A stretch of 64,000 bases of DNA from Bradyrhizobium frederickii (GCF_004570865.1 NZ_SPQS01000019.1:62001-126000), one strand, 5' to 3'. Numbered from the stretch's first letter, positions 33,304-41,704 are shown. A program made the numbers and translations. Notes: generated by a model not told the origin, from the letters alone.

Positions 33304-34533
33304 CTACTCCGCCGCCAGCGACTTGGCGCGCAGCGGCAGGCCGAGGCGGTCCCACACTTGCACCAGGGCTTCGGCGAGCTGATCGATCAGGCCGTCGTCG
33401 TGATAGGGCGAGGGCGTGATGCGCAGCCGTTCGCTGCCCTTGGCGACCGTCGGATAGTTGATCGGCTGGATGTAGATGCCGTGCTCCTCGAGCAGGAGAT
33501 CGGACGCCTGCTTGCACTTCTCGGGATCGCCGACGAACAGCGGCACGATGTGGGTGTCGCTCGACATCACAGGCAGCCCGGCGGCGTTGAGGATCGCCTT
33601 GACGCGGGCGGCGCGATCCTGGTGGCGCTCGCGCTCCCAGTTCGAGGTCTTCAGATGCTTGATCGCGGCGGTCGCGGCCGAGCAGATCGCCGGCGGCAGC
33701 GCGGTGGTGAAGATGAAGCCCGGCGCATAGGAGCGCACGGCATCGATGATCTGGCCGCTAGCGGCGATGTAGCCACCGAGGCAGCCGAACGCCTTGGCGA
33801 GGGTGCCTTCGAGAACGTCGATGCGGTGCATGACGCCGTCACGCTCGGCGATGCCGCCGCCGCGCGAGCCGTACATGCCGACGGCGTGGACCTCGTCGAC
33901 ATAGGTCATCGCACCGTATTTCTCGGCGAGATCGCAGATCTTGGCGAGCGGGGCGACGTCGCCGTCCATGGAATAGAGGCTTTCGCAGACGATCAGCTTC
34001 GGGCGGTGCGGGTCGGCCGCTTTAAGCAGCTCCTCGAGATGCGCCACATCGTTGTGGCGGAACACGACCCGCTCGCAGCCCGACTGGCGGATGCCCTCGA
34101 TCATCGAATTGTGGTTGAGCTCGTCCGACAGAATGAGACAGTTCGGAATGAGCTTTGCGATGGTCGGAATGCCGGTCTGGTTCGAGACATAGCCCGAGGT
34201 GAACAGCAGCGCGGCTTCCTTGCCGTGGAGATCGGCAAGCTCGGCCTCGAGCTGGACCAGCGGATGATGCGTGCCGGCGATGTTGCGAGTGCCGCCGGCC
34301 CCGGTGCCGACGCGCGTCGCGGTCTCGACCATGGCGCCGACCACCTTCGGGTGCTGGCCCATGCCGAGATAGTCGTTGGAGCACCAGATCACGACGTCGC
34401 GCTTGCCCTTGGGCGAGTGCCAGACCGCGTGCGGGAACCGGCCGGCCGTGCGCTCGAGGTCCGCGAATACGCGGTAGCGCCGCTCGGCGTGGAGACGATC
34501 GAGGGCGGAATCGAAGAACTGGTTGTAATCCAT
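33304..34533 (-). CDS. hemA: 5-aminolevulinate synthase
   Basis: A 409-residue PLP enzyme condensing glycine and succinyl-CoA to 5-aminolevulinate (EC 2.3.1.37), the first step of heme synthesis by the C4 route. MDYNQFFDSALDRLHAERRYR is the usual N-terminus. WCSNDYLGMGQHP, GTGAGGTRNIAGT and DEVHAVGMYG are family blocks, and the PLP lysine is in EGTLAKAFGCLGG near residue 248. ATG 34533 gives the length usual for rhizobia. An FNR/FixK-type box lies 137-150 nt upstream, in line with the reported low-oxygen induction of hemA in Bradyrhizobium. The product feeds the heme needed by the oxidase encoded in this window. Confidence 0.97.
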   Translation of the reverse strand: MDYNQFFDSALDRLHAERRYRVFADLERTAGRFPHAVWHSPKGKRDVVIWCSNDYLGMGQHPKVVGAMVETATRVGTGAGGTRNIAGTHHPLVQLEAELADLHGKEAALLFTSGYVSNQTGIPTIAKLIPNCLILSDELNHNSMIEGIRQSGCERVVFRHNDVAHLEELLKAADPHRPKLIVCESLYSMDGDVAPLAKICDLAEKYGAMTYVDEVHAVGMYGSRGGGIAERDGVMHRIDVLEGTLAKAFGCLGGYIAASGQIIDAVRSYAPGFIFTTALPPAICSAATAAIKHLKTSNWERERHQDRAARVKAILNAAGLPVMSSDTHIVPLFVGDPEKCKQASDLLLEEHGIYIQPINYPTVAKGSERLRITPSPYHDDGLIDQLAEALVQVWDRLGLPLRAKSLAAE

Positions 34534-34874
34534 CGGCAAGACCTGCAACGGAACCCGGCCACGGCGGCCGCTCATTTTTAGAGCTTTTCCAGCTCCAATG
34601 TCTATGCGCCAGCACACATTTGGTGCGAGCTGCGCGGGTATATTGATAGCGTCGTCTCGCAGGCGATAGTTGATGTGGATCAAACGCCTAACGCCTGCCC
34701 GCCGCCGTGGATTGCGGTCCCTGCGAAAGCCGGAGACCGCTGCGGCCGGCTTGGACATTTTGTCCATGGGCCGCCCTGCGTCCATGATGGCCGAGCCGGT
34801 CGCGCCGACTTCGTTGTCTCGTTTTCGTCGGGACGCGGATCGGTGCCCGCCAAGCTCATGCGAAAGGACGCCCG
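34534..34874. other. divergent intergenic region between hemA and aroQ
   Basis: About 340 bp. It holds the FNR-type box and the hemA leader of about 100 nt. No gene or repeat was found; the aroQ promoter is not obvious. GAAAGGACGCCCG just before 34875 supplies the aroQ ribosome site. Confidence 0.5.
34640..34683 (-). promoter_or_regulatory. FNR/FixK-type box and -10 of hemA
   Basis: TTGAT-GTGG-ATCAA at 34670-34683 matches the FNR/FixK consensus TTGAT-N4-ATCAA exactly. On the minus strand CAATAT (34640-34645) lies where a -10 box should be if the FNR site is centred about 41 bases upstream of the start of transcription (near 34635). This is the class II arrangement. Confidence 0.75.
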
Positions 34875-35306
34875 ATGAAACGTGTCATGATCCTCAACGG
34901 TCCCAACCTCAATATGCTCGGCATCCGCGAGCCCCATATCTATGGCACGACGACGCTCGCGGAGGTCAACGCGAGCTGCGCGGACGTGGCGGCCAAGCTC
35001 GGCCTCAAGCTCGCCTTCCACCAGTCCAACCATGAAGGCGTGCTCGTCGACCTGATCCAGTCGGCGCGGCAGGATGCCGACGCCATCGTCATCAATCCGG
35101 CCGGCTTCTCCTTCACCTCGGTCGCGATCATGGACGCGATCAAGACGTTCGAGGGCCCGGTGCTGGAAGTCCACATCTCCAACATCCACGCCCGCGACGA
35201 ATATCACCGCCACTCCAAGATCTCGTTCGTGGCGACCGGGGTGATCTGCGGCCTGGGCCCGTTCGGCTATATCGCGGCGCTGCACGCCATCGCGAATATG
35301 AAGTGA
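34875..35306 (+). CDS. aroQ: type II 3-dehydroquinate dehydratase-like protein with altered active site
   Basis: A 143-residue protein of the type II dehydroquinase family, whose members dehydrate 3-dehydroquinate in the shikimate pathway. The opening MILNGPNLNMLGIREPHIYG has the Asn, Arg and Tyr of the active site, and EVHISNIHARDEYHRHS has the histidine of the HISN motif. The usual INPGAYTHTSVA block is replaced by INPAGFSFTSVA, losing the substrate-binding His, and the later Arg of REEFRHHS is replaced by His. The fold is surely conserved, but full dehydratase activity is doubtful. Many rhizobia carry more than one aroQ; this is probably a divergent paralogue. It is convergent with the MBL gene. 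Confidence 0.88.
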   Translation: MKRVMILNGPNLNMLGIREPHIYGTTTLAEVNASCADVAAKLGLKLAFHQSNHEGVLVDLIQSARQDADAIVINPAGFSFTSVAIMDAIKTFEGPVLEVHISNIHARDEYHRHSKISFVATGVICGLGPFGYIAALHAIANMK

Positions 35307-35331
35307 GATGCTCGCGAGGGCGGCGGTGCGC

Positions 35332-35477
35332 TCCCTCGCCCCGTTCTTACGGGGAGAGGGTTGGGGTGAGGGGCTGTTTCCGCAATCACGGTAAGAGTCG
35401 AGTTCGCGGAGAGTCCCCCTCACCCGGAATCCGCGCTGCGCGCGCATTCCGGCCTCTCCCCGCAGGCGGAGAGAGGC
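35332..35477. repeat. dispersed repeat, family C, copy 2
   Basis: Bounded by CCCTCGCCCCGTTCTTACGGGGAGAGG and GGCCTCTCCCCGCAGGCGGAGAGAGG, slightly diverged from copy 1. It holds an inner hairpin around GAATCCGCGCTGCGCGCGCATTC. It separates the converging ends of aroQ and the MBL gene. Confidence 0.8.
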
Positions 35478-35483
35478 AAAGAC

Positions 35484-36545
35484 TCACGTCGTCCTGAATT
35501 GCAGCACGCCGTCCTTCGTCTCGGCCGTCAGCCGGCCCTCGACGATCATGTAGTTGACATGGGCGACCAGCTCGCCGGCGGCAAAGCCCATCTGGTGCTC
35601 GTCGAGCACATGCTTGTTGAACACCACAGGCACCAGGGCGCGCGAGGTCTGCGGCAGCTCGCGGCAGGCTTCCGCGATCAGGCGGCAGCGTTCTTCATGG
35701 TGGTCGGCGAGCTGCTTGATGCGCGTCTTCAGTCCGTAGAACGGCACGCCATGGCCGGGCAGCACCAGCACGTCATAGGGCAGCGTCGTGGTGAGGCTGG
35801 CGAGCGAGGCCAGGTATTCGCCGAGCGAGTTCTGATCGGGCTCGACCGCCCAGACGCTGACATTGGGCGAGATCTTGCTCAGCACCTGGTCGGCGGAGAG
35901 GAACAGCTTGTCGTCGGCGCAATACAGCATCACCTGGTCGAGCGCGTGGCCGCCGCCGGTGATCACCTTGAAGCGGCGCGTGCCGATGACGACGTCGTCG
36001 CCATGGGAGATGCGACGGTAGGAGGGCGGCAGCACCGAGACGCGCTTGAGATAATCCTGGCCGCGGCCCAGCAGCTTTTCGGTGAGCGACTCGTCCATGC
36101 CGTGACGGCGGAAGAACAGCCGCTGCGCCTCCTGCCGCTCCGCGGTGCCGCGGTTCTGATGATAGACCGATTGCAGATACTCGACCTGCGACATCACCAG
36201 CGGGCAGTTGAACCGCTCGACCACCCAGCCCGCAAGTCCGACATGGTCGGGATGGGAGTGGGTGACGATCAGGCGCGTGATGTTGACGCCCTGCAGCGGC
36301 CCGTCGAACAGCTTGGTCCAGGCCTCGATCGTCTCCTCGTTGCCGAAGCCGGTATCCACCATCGCATAGCCGTCGCCGTCGGCGAGCAGGTAGATGTTCA
36401 CGTGGTTGAGGCGGAACGGCAGCTTCAGCCGCGCCCACAACACGCCGGGCTTGACTTCGACGATCTCGTCGTGGCCGGGATGCTGGTCCCAGGGATAGCG
36501 CAGCGCCTCGGCCGAGGACGGTGCGGTGTCGGTTTTCGCGTTCAT
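35484..36545 (-). CDS. MBL-fold metallo-hydrolase
   Basis: A 353-residue protein of the metallo-beta-lactamase superfamily. MVDTGFGNEETIEAW near residue 80 precedes the metal-binding motif THSHPDHVGLAGWV (HxHxDH variant with a second His preceded by Ser). A third ligand is in TGGGHALDQVMLY, a fourth in LPGHGVPF; DKLFLSADQVL is the usual acidic strand. The last third is a helical domain typical of the long, GloB-like branch. No signal peptide is present. Substrate unknown; lactonase, thioesterase or glyoxalase-II-like activity is possible. The stop codon is seven bases from a family C repeat. Confidence 0.9.
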   Translation of the reverse strand: MNAKTDTAPSSAEALRYPWDQHPGHDEIVEVKPGVLWARLKLPFRLNHVNIYLLADGDGYAMVDTGFGNEETIEAWTKLFDGPLQGVNITRLIVTHSHPDHVGLAGWVVERFNCPLVMSQVEYLQSVYHQNRGTAERQEAQRLFFRRHGMDESLTEKLLGRGQDYLKRVSVLPPSYRRISHGDDVVIGTRRFKVITGGGHALDQVMLYCADDKLFLSADQVLSKISPNVSVWAVEPDQNSLGEYLASLASLTTTLPYDVLVLPGHGVPFYGLKTRIKQLADHHEERCRLIAEACRELPQTSRALVPVVFNKHVLDEHQMGFAAGELVAHVNYMIVEGRLTAETKDGVLQFRTT

Positions 36546-36661
36546 GCTATCCGCTTAAACCCAGCGCGCGCGGGGCGCCAGCCGAAAAAGGACGGGGCGG
36601 GGTCTGCGCATGGCGGTCATACCGGGGGCTTTTTCCGTGATGTGGGACTGCGAGACGCGGG

Positions 36662-36808
36662 CTCCCTCAACCTCTCCCGCTTGCGGGAGAGGTCGGCGCG
36701 AAGCGCCGGGTGAGGGCTTTCTCCACACCGGGATATTCTCGATACACCGTGACAATCCCATTGCGGAGACACCCTCACCCCGACCCTCTCCCGCTTGCGG
36801 GAGAGGGC
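36662..36808. repeat. dispersed repeat, family C, copy 4
   Basis: Outer arms CCTCTCCCGCTTGCGGGAGAGG and CCCTCTCCCGCTTGCGGGAGAGGG; each arm is itself a hairpin. TGAGGGCTTTCTCC and GGAGACACCCTCA form the inner pair. It lies between the MBL start and the chemoreceptor stop. Confidence 0.8.
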
Positions 36809-36832
36809 GCGCAGTGCCGATGCCGCGGCGTT

Positions 36833-38986
36833 CTACGCCGCCCGCATGTTGTTGAGGAACGCGTCGATCTCTCCGCGCAGCAGGTCGGCCTCGCGCCGTA
36901 GCGCGTCGGAGGCGCCCAGCACTTCGCTCGCCGCGGCGCCGGCTTCGGCGGAGGCGGTGGAGACGCCGACGATGTTGCTGGAGACTTCGCTGGTGCCGCC
37001 GGCCGCATGCTGGATGTTGCGCGCGATCTCGCGGGTGGCGGCGCCCTGCTCCTCGACCGCGGCCGCGATCGTCGTGGTCACGTCGTTGATCTCGCCGATG
37101 ATCCGGCCGATGCCCTGGATGGCGCCGACCGCCGAGGTCGTGATGTCCTGCATGCTGGCGATCTGAGTGCGGATTTCCTCCGTCGCCTTGGCGGTCTGGC
37201 TCGCGAGGCTCTTCACCTCGGAGGCGACCACGGCGAAGCCGCGGCCGGCCTCGCCCGCGCGCGCCGCCTCGATGGTGGCGTTGAGCGCAAGCAGATTGGT
37301 CTGCGAGGCGATGGTCTGGATCAAATCGACCACGACGCTGATGCGGCTCGCGCTGTCGGCGAGGCTCTGCACCGTGGCGTCGGTCGCGCCGGCTTCGTCG
37401 ACCGCCTTCTTGGCGATCGCGGCCGAGGTCACGACCTGCTTGCTGATTTCCTCGATCGAGGACGACAGCTGCTCGGTGCCCGACGAGACGGTCTGCACGT
37501 TGACCGAGGTCTCCTCGGCGGCGGAGGCGACCGCGTTGACCAGCGCGTTGGACTGGTCGGCGGTGGTCGACATGCTCTGCGCGGTCGACTGCATCGAATT
37601 GGCCGACTGCGCCAGGTTGTCGAGCGCGGCGCGGACCGTGTTCTCGAACTCCGCGATCTTCGCTTCCATGCGCGCGGCGCGCTCGGCCTTGGCGACGCGG
37701 TCTTTTTCCTGCTCGCCGGCGAGCGCCCGGGCTTCGATCATGCTGTCACGGAACACGGTCAGCGTTTCCTTCATCACGCCGATCTCATCGTTCTGCCGGG
37801 AACGGACGATCTCGGTGTCGAGGTCGCCGGCCGACAACAGCTGCATCGCGCGTTGAAGCTCACGGATCCGGCGCAGAATGTTGCGGCCGACATAGAGCCA
37901 GACGAACAGCGCCGAGCCGACCAGCATCAAGGCCCCGAGCGCCAGCATCACGGTCGTCGCGAGCGAGGTCTCCTGCTGCGCCTGGGAGGTCGAGGCGTTG
38001 GTCTCCTTCTGCACGCCGTCGACGAGCTGCTGCACGCTGATGCCGAGGCCGACATTGAGCTTGCGGGTCTCGTCCAGGATGGTCTGGCCGTAGTCGATGG
38101 AGTCGAGCTCCTTCTCACGCAGATTGAACACGCCGGTCTTGCCGGTGCCGAGCGCCAGCAGCTTCTCCGCCGTCTCGCGCAGCATCTTGTTGCCCTGGTT
38201 GTCCGGCAGCAGATCGAGGTTGGATCGCAGGCGGCCCTGTGCCGTCTTGAATTCCTTCTGGATGTCGTCGAGCTTGTCGCTGCTGTTGGCCGACAGCGCC
38301 GCGCTCATGTCGGCGGCCGCGAGATTGCCGCTGGCGACGACGTTGCCGAGCTGGCCGACGGTCTGCGCGGCGTCGGAAGCATCCGCGGCGGACAGGTCGG
38401 CCGAGCCGAGAATGGCGTTGACCCGGGTCTGCGCGTCGAGCATCGCCGGGCTGGCCGCGCCGACGAAGGCGCCCTGCGCGTTGCGCAGCGCGTCATATTG
38501 CTTGTCGTGAAGGGCAGCGATATCCAGCCGTTCGCGGGCCGCCTTGGCCAGGCTCTGCGCCGCCTCGTTGATGCTCTTCATCGTCTCGCTCAGTCCGGAG
38601 ACGACGGTTTTGTCGCCGCCGAGCTGGATGATCTCGGTGAGCTTTTGCTGCGTCTGCTCCTGCAATTCCTTGAGCTTCTTGGTGCGCTCGTTGAGGGCTT
38701 CCTCGCTTTGCGCCGCGAGCAGCGCCGGTCCCTGTGCCGCAAGGCTCGCGCTCAGCGCCGACAATTGCAGGCTGGCGGTCAGGCGCGGAATGTCCCGTCC
38801 GCTCAGCTCGGTCATGCGTCCGCCGAGATTCTGCAGCGCCAGGCCGGCGCCGGCTGCGATCACGAGGCCCATGCCCGCGATCACCGCGAACGCCGCAAAC
38901 AGGCTGCCGCGCACGCCCCATGTCGGCATCTTGAATCGAGGTTTGAATCGACCAAGCAAACGGCCAACGCCCAGACGGATCGCCAT
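36833..38986 (-). CDS. methyl-accepting chemotaxis protein with HBM-like sensor domain
   Basis: A 717-residue chemoreceptor. The N-terminal helix SLFAAFAVIAGMGLVIAAGAGLAL (about 29-52) and a second one near residue 340 flank a helical, alanine-rich periplasmic domain of about 285 residues, which resembles the helical bimodular (HBM) fold. HAMP follows (LQRAMQLLSAGDLDTEI). The signalling hairpin is IQTIASQTNLLALNATIEAARAGEAGRGFAVVASEVKSLA. No CheR-tether pentapeptide is seen at the C-terminus (NNMRAA). HBM receptors elsewhere bind organic acids or aromatic compounds; the ligand is not known. ATG 38986 was chosen over a longer open frame. Confidence 0.93.
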   Translation of the reverse strand: MAIRLGVGRLLGRFKPRFKMPTWGVRGSLFAAFAVIAGMGLVIAAGAGLALQNLGGRMTELSGRDIPRLTASLQLSALSASLAAQGPALLAAQSEEALNERTKKLKELQEQTQQKLTEIIQLGGDKTVVSGLSETMKSINEAAQSLAKAARERLDIAALHDKQYDALRNAQGAFVGAASPAMLDAQTRVNAILGSADLSAADASDAAQTVGQLGNVVASGNLAAADMSAALSANSSDKLDDIQKEFKTAQGRLRSNLDLLPDNQGNKMLRETAEKLLALGTGKTGVFNLREKELDSIDYGQTILDETRKLNVGLGISVQQLVDGVQKETNASTSQAQQETSLATTVMLALGALMLVGSALFVWLYVGRNILRRIRELQRAMQLLSAGDLDTEIVRSRQNDEIGVMKETLTVFRDSMIEARALAGEQEKDRVAKAERAARMEAKIAEFENTVRAALDNLAQSANSMQSTAQSMSTTADQSNALVNAVASAAEETSVNVQTVSSGTEQLSSSIEEISKQVVTSAAIAKKAVDEAGATDATVQSLADSASRISVVVDLIQTIASQTNLLALNATIEAARAGEAGRGFAVVASEVKSLASQTAKATEEIRTQIASMQDITTSAVGAIQGIGRIIGEINDVTTTIAAAVEEQGAATREIARNIQHAAGGTSEVSSNIVGVSTASAEAGAAASEVLGASDALRREADLLRGEIDAFLNNMRAA

Positions 38987-39093
38987 CGAAAATTCCCCCA
39001 ACGTTCTTGCTTCTCTTTGTGGCCGGCAGTATCGGCACCGCCGGTTAAAAAAATCGCAATATCCGCAAACGGTTGCGTGCGTTCCGCAGGGCG

Positions 39094-39127
39094 AAAAAAG
39101 AAGGGCCGGCGACAGCGCCGGCCCTTC
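39094..39127 (-). terminator. terminator of the outer-membrane-protein gene
   Basis: A 12-bp perfect stem GAAGGGCCGGCG / CGCCGGCCCTTC with loop ACAG. On the minus strand the hairpin is followed by six T (A run at 39094-39099). It begins 25 nt past the stop codon. Confidence 0.9.
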
Positions 39128-39152
39128 CTCATGGTAAAGTTGCGGTAACGGA

Positions 39153-39878
39153 TCAGTAGCGCGCGACCGCCGGGCTTGCCCAGTTGAAGCGGTAGTTGAC
39201 GCCCGCCTTGATGGTGTGGTCGTCGGTGGTGAAGTTGCCGGTGCCGACAAGCGGGCCCGCGGTGAAGTGCGCGTCGCCGAAATTGTAATATTGGTACTCG
39301 GCCTTGGCCGACCAGTTCGGGGCGAACATGTATTCGAGGCCGGCGCCGACGGTGTAGCCGTTGCGGTGATCGCCCGTGATGACGAAGCCGGTCGGCACGC
39401 CGCCGACGGTCACCTTCTCGTTGTTGTCCGAATAGGCATAGCCGCCCTTCACGTAGACGAGGCCGGGACCCCAGGTGTAGCCGACGCGGCCGGTGATCGA
39501 GCCGAGACCGCGCTGGTCGTTGGTGTAGGCGATGCCGCCCGGAAACACGGCGCCGACGCTGCCGGAGAGCCAGGAATATTGGCCCTCGACGCCGACCACC
39601 ACATTCGGATGGAACTGCCAGTCCGCACCGACCTGCACGCCGCCGAGGAAACGGCCGTTGCCGTTGTTGCCGGTGGAGAGGCCGCTGAAATTGTTGTCGC
39701 TGGAGAAGGCGCCGCCGACATGGCCGCCGATATAGAAACCGGTCCAGTTGTAGATCGGCGCGGCATAGGCCGGCGCGGGCGACTTGTAATAGTTGCGGTT
39801 GCCGAGATCGGCGCCGACGGCCGGTGCAGCCGCGCCCATCGCGAGCAGCGCCACGATCGCAAACAGAATCTTCTTCAT
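39153..39878 (-). CDS. Omp25/31-type outer membrane beta-barrel
   Basis: A 241-residue exported protein. The signal peptide MKKILFAIVALLAMGAAAPA ends near VGA. The mature part begins ADLGNRNYYKSPAPAYAAPIYNWTGFYIGGHVGGAFS, the usual Omp25/31 family N-terminus, followed by alternating polar-hydrophobic strands (GVEGQYSWLSGSVG, GRVGYTWGPGLVYVKGGYAY, SAKAEYQYYNFGD) that predict an eight-stranded barrel. The chain ends in an aromatic residue (SPAVARY), as barrels do. Members are abundant outer-membrane proteins in rhizobia and Brucella. A strong terminator follows. ATG 39878 is preferred over ATG 39896. Confidence 0.92.
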   Translation of the reverse strand: MKKILFAIVALLAMGAAAPAVGADLGNRNYYKSPAPAYAAPIYNWTGFYIGGHVGGAFSSDNNFSGLSTGNNGNGRFLGGVQVGADWQFHPNVVVGVEGQYSWLSGSVGAVFPGGIAYTNDQRGLGSITGRVGYTWGPGLVYVKGGYAYSDNNEKVTVGGVPTGFVITGDHRNGYTVGAGLEYMFAPNWSAKAEYQYYNFGDAHFTAGPLVGTGNFTTDDHTIKAGVNYRFNWASPAVARY

Positions 39879-40103
39879 CGTCTTGAACTCCAGCACTCAA
39901 TTTCCCCGGCAGGCGCGCTTTCCGCGCCGGCGTTGGTTTTGCAGATAGCTCGCTTTTGATGAAAATGCTGTCACATGCATGGCACAGCGAGACCCAACCT
40001 AACTTATTGGGCTGCAATTGATTTTCGTGCTTAATGCCGGCTTAAGAAATGCTGAAGGAAGGTTTAACGCCGCAGCGTTCCGGTAACGTCCATGCGCACT
40101 TCG

Positions 40104-40424
40104 TTAACCTAGCCGCCGGCGCGCCTCGTCCCGCATCTGCTGGCGAAACGCCGCGCGCTTTGCAGGTCGGTCCTCCTCGCGCACGTCATGGCGATCGAAG
40201 ATGTCGAACTTCTCCAGGATCGGATAGCGCTCGCTCGCCATGGCGAGCACGTGCAGCACCTTGGTCGCCGAGGGCGTCGGGCCGCTCACCTCCCAACGCC
40301 GGATGGTGTCGGCGCCGCCTTTCTCCGGCAATCCGCAGAGCTTTGCCATGTCGACCGCGGTGAGCTCCCGCTCGAGGGCGTCGGAGAGGTCGGCGCGGAG
40401 TTGCTTCAGTTCAGGGCCGGTCAT
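40104..40424 (-). CDS. small HTH (XRE-like) DNA-binding protein
   Basis: A 106-residue cytosolic protein. Residues about 10-60 fit an XRE/Cro-like helix-turn-helix: LRADLSDALERELTAVDMAKLCGLPEKGGADTIRRWEVSGPTPSATKVLHVLAM. The WExxGPTP stretch is the typical recognition-helix end of this class. The C-terminal third is basic (KRAAFRQQMRDEARRRLG). No partner gene or toxin is adjacent, so a single transcriptional regulator is more likely than an antitoxin, but the target is unknown. Confidence 0.78.
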   Translation of the reverse strand: MTGPELKQLRADLSDALERELTAVDMAKLCGLPEKGGADTIRRWEVSGPTPSATKVLHVLAMASERYPILEKFDIFDRHDVREEDRPAKRAAFRQQMRDEARRRLG

Positions 40425-40598
40425 GTCGCCTCAATCCGCGAAGTCGATGAGGCCAATGCACTAACGCTGATTCGGGTCCATCCGAAGGCGGACCGGGCAC
40501 CTTCCCCCCGCGCACGGAGTTATGAACGGGGCGGCCCTGGATATCGTCCGCTGAATGGACACATAGCTACAAGGGCGCCAGCTTCGAAGGGATCAGCC

Positions 40599-40913
40599 AT
40601 GATGGGATTCAAATTCACTGGCATCAAATTCACTGGCATCAAATTCGCCATTGCCGCCTTTATCGGGGCCGGACTTCTGCTCGCGCCGTTCACGGCTGAG
40701 GCGAAAAAGCAGCGCTCGAGCAGACAATACGGCGCTGGCGTGGTGGCCCCGAACTATGGCGGCGCCGCGTCACCGGCGGCGCAGCCGAGGGCGTCCTACG
40801 GCTCGTCCGGACCGTCGGTCGGCACGGTCACGGCGCCGTCGATCGGATCGTACAATTGGCCGTCGGTCGGCGTGACCAATTCCGTTCCGACCTGGAGCAA
40901 CACCACCCGATAG
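40599..40913 (+). CDS. small secreted Ser/Gly/Pro-rich protein
   Basis: A 104-residue protein. The N-terminus MMGFKFTGIKFTGIKFAIAA carries a duplicated TGIKF from a 15-bp tandem repeat, leading into a signal peptide (IAAFIGAGLLLAPFTAEA, cleavage near residue 34). The mature part is low-complexity, rich in Ser, Gly, Pro and Val (PSVGTVTAPSIGSYNWPSVGVTN), with no known domain. I recognise no family. ATG 40599 or the next codon could start the protein. Confidence 0.6.
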   Translation: MMGFKFTGIKFTGIKFAIAAFIGAGLLLAPFTAEAKKQRSSRQYGAGVVAPNYGGAASPAAQPRASYGSSGPSVGTVTAPSIGSYNWPSVGVTNSVPTWSNTTR

Positions 40914-40952
40914 AGCGACGTCGATCAGCGGATGCCGGCAAGGCGCGAACAG

Positions 40953-41162
40953 CTAAATTCCGCGGCGGACCTGTTGACCGATCACGCAGCGCCATGCTGC
41001 CAGTCGCTCGGTCGGATGCTGGTTCATCCAGTCGGCGAGCTGCGGCGCGCCCATCAGACAGGACTGCACCGAGACCTCGGCAAAATCCGAGGTGGTGACG
41101 ATCTGCTCGTGACAATTGGTCGGAGAAGCCAGACTGCAAAGCACCGCGATGATCTTGATCAC
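40953..41162 (-). CDS. small conserved protein with three cysteines
   Basis: A 69-residue protein. A short hydrophobic start (IKIIAVLCSLAS) may be a weak signal or anchor. It is followed by NCHEQIVTTSDFAEVSVQSC and ADWMNQHPTERLAAWRCVIGQQ. I recall similar short proteins in Bradyrhizobium but know no function. Its GTG start overlaps the stop codon of the gene upstream as GTGA, which argues that both are translated. Disulfide formation in the periplasm is possible, but the leader is too short to be sure. Confidence 0.65.
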   Translation of the reverse strand: MIKIIAVLCSLASPTNCHEQIVTTSDFAEVSVQSCLMGAPQLADWMNQHPTERLAAWRCVIGQQVRRGI

Positions 41163-41332
41163 GATCGGGTGCTCCCGTCGCCGACGAACGCCCGGCCAAG
41201 CGGCGCCTTATCCTGACCTGCGCCGGCCGGATCAGCCGAAGGAAAGATGCTGTCGTAGATGGCGCGCGCCTCCTGGATGAGACGCATCCGCTCGCGCTCG
41301 GACTTCGAGACAAATCGAATAACTTCGCCCAT
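41159..41332 (-). CDS. very small conserved cytosolic protein
   Basis: A 57-residue protein, MGEVIRFVSKSERERMRLIQ and onward, with a helical, charged first half (EARAIYDSIFPSADPAG follows) and a Gly-rich end. It has no signal or membrane segment. GAGCCAAC precedes ATG 41332; a ribosome site is not obvious. The stop codon TGA overlaps the next GTG start, giving a two-gene operon. Function unknown; conservation is recalled rather than verified. Confidence 0.6.
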   Translation of the reverse strand: MGEVIRFVSKSERERMRLIQEARAIYDSIFPSADPAGAGQDKAPLGRAFVGDGSTRS

Positions 41333-41704
41333 GTTGGCTCCGTATCAATTGGCATCCGTCATCAGATGACGTCAATCATTCCATCGCGATGTATGGTGCC
41401 GGCTTCGCCTTTGAAACGCCCGGCCGATCACGACGGAATAAAAACCGCGTGAGCGCACCCGGGCATCTCAAAACATCCGGCGCCCTGATGCGCCGGGTTG
41501 AGAAGCCGCTCACCAGTTCATATTCGTTTGCAAAAGGCCCCTTGGAGCCATGCGAGCGAATGCCGGTGTCAGCCTTGCTCCCTGCTTTCATCAGCAAGGA
41601 TTATTCCGGAAAGCAAATGCCGTTGGCCCGAATATGTTTCACCTTCGGGGGATGCAAGTTTTTTGGAACAAGCCCGAGATTTGGCGATCTGATGCGGGCA
41701 GGGT
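41333..41704. other. intergenic region without a recognisable gene
   Basis: About 370 bp, visibly richer in A+T than the flanks. A 73-codon frame on the minus strand (41376-41597) is open but has no recognisable motif and is not called. ATCCGGCGCCCTGATGCGCCGGGTT at 41479-41503 can form a hairpin (CCGGCGC/GCGCCGG), possibly a terminator for the ABC operon on the minus strand. Nothing else stands out. Confidence 0.4.

Noticed and set aside
37007..39148. A 713-codon open frame opposite the chemoreceptor gene
   Set aside because: It is a mirror of the alanine-rich chemoreceptor coding sequence, and no domain is visible.
41376..41597. A 73-codon minus-strand frame in the orphan region
   Set aside because: No motif, no convincing ribosome site and no recognisable homology; not enough to call a gene.
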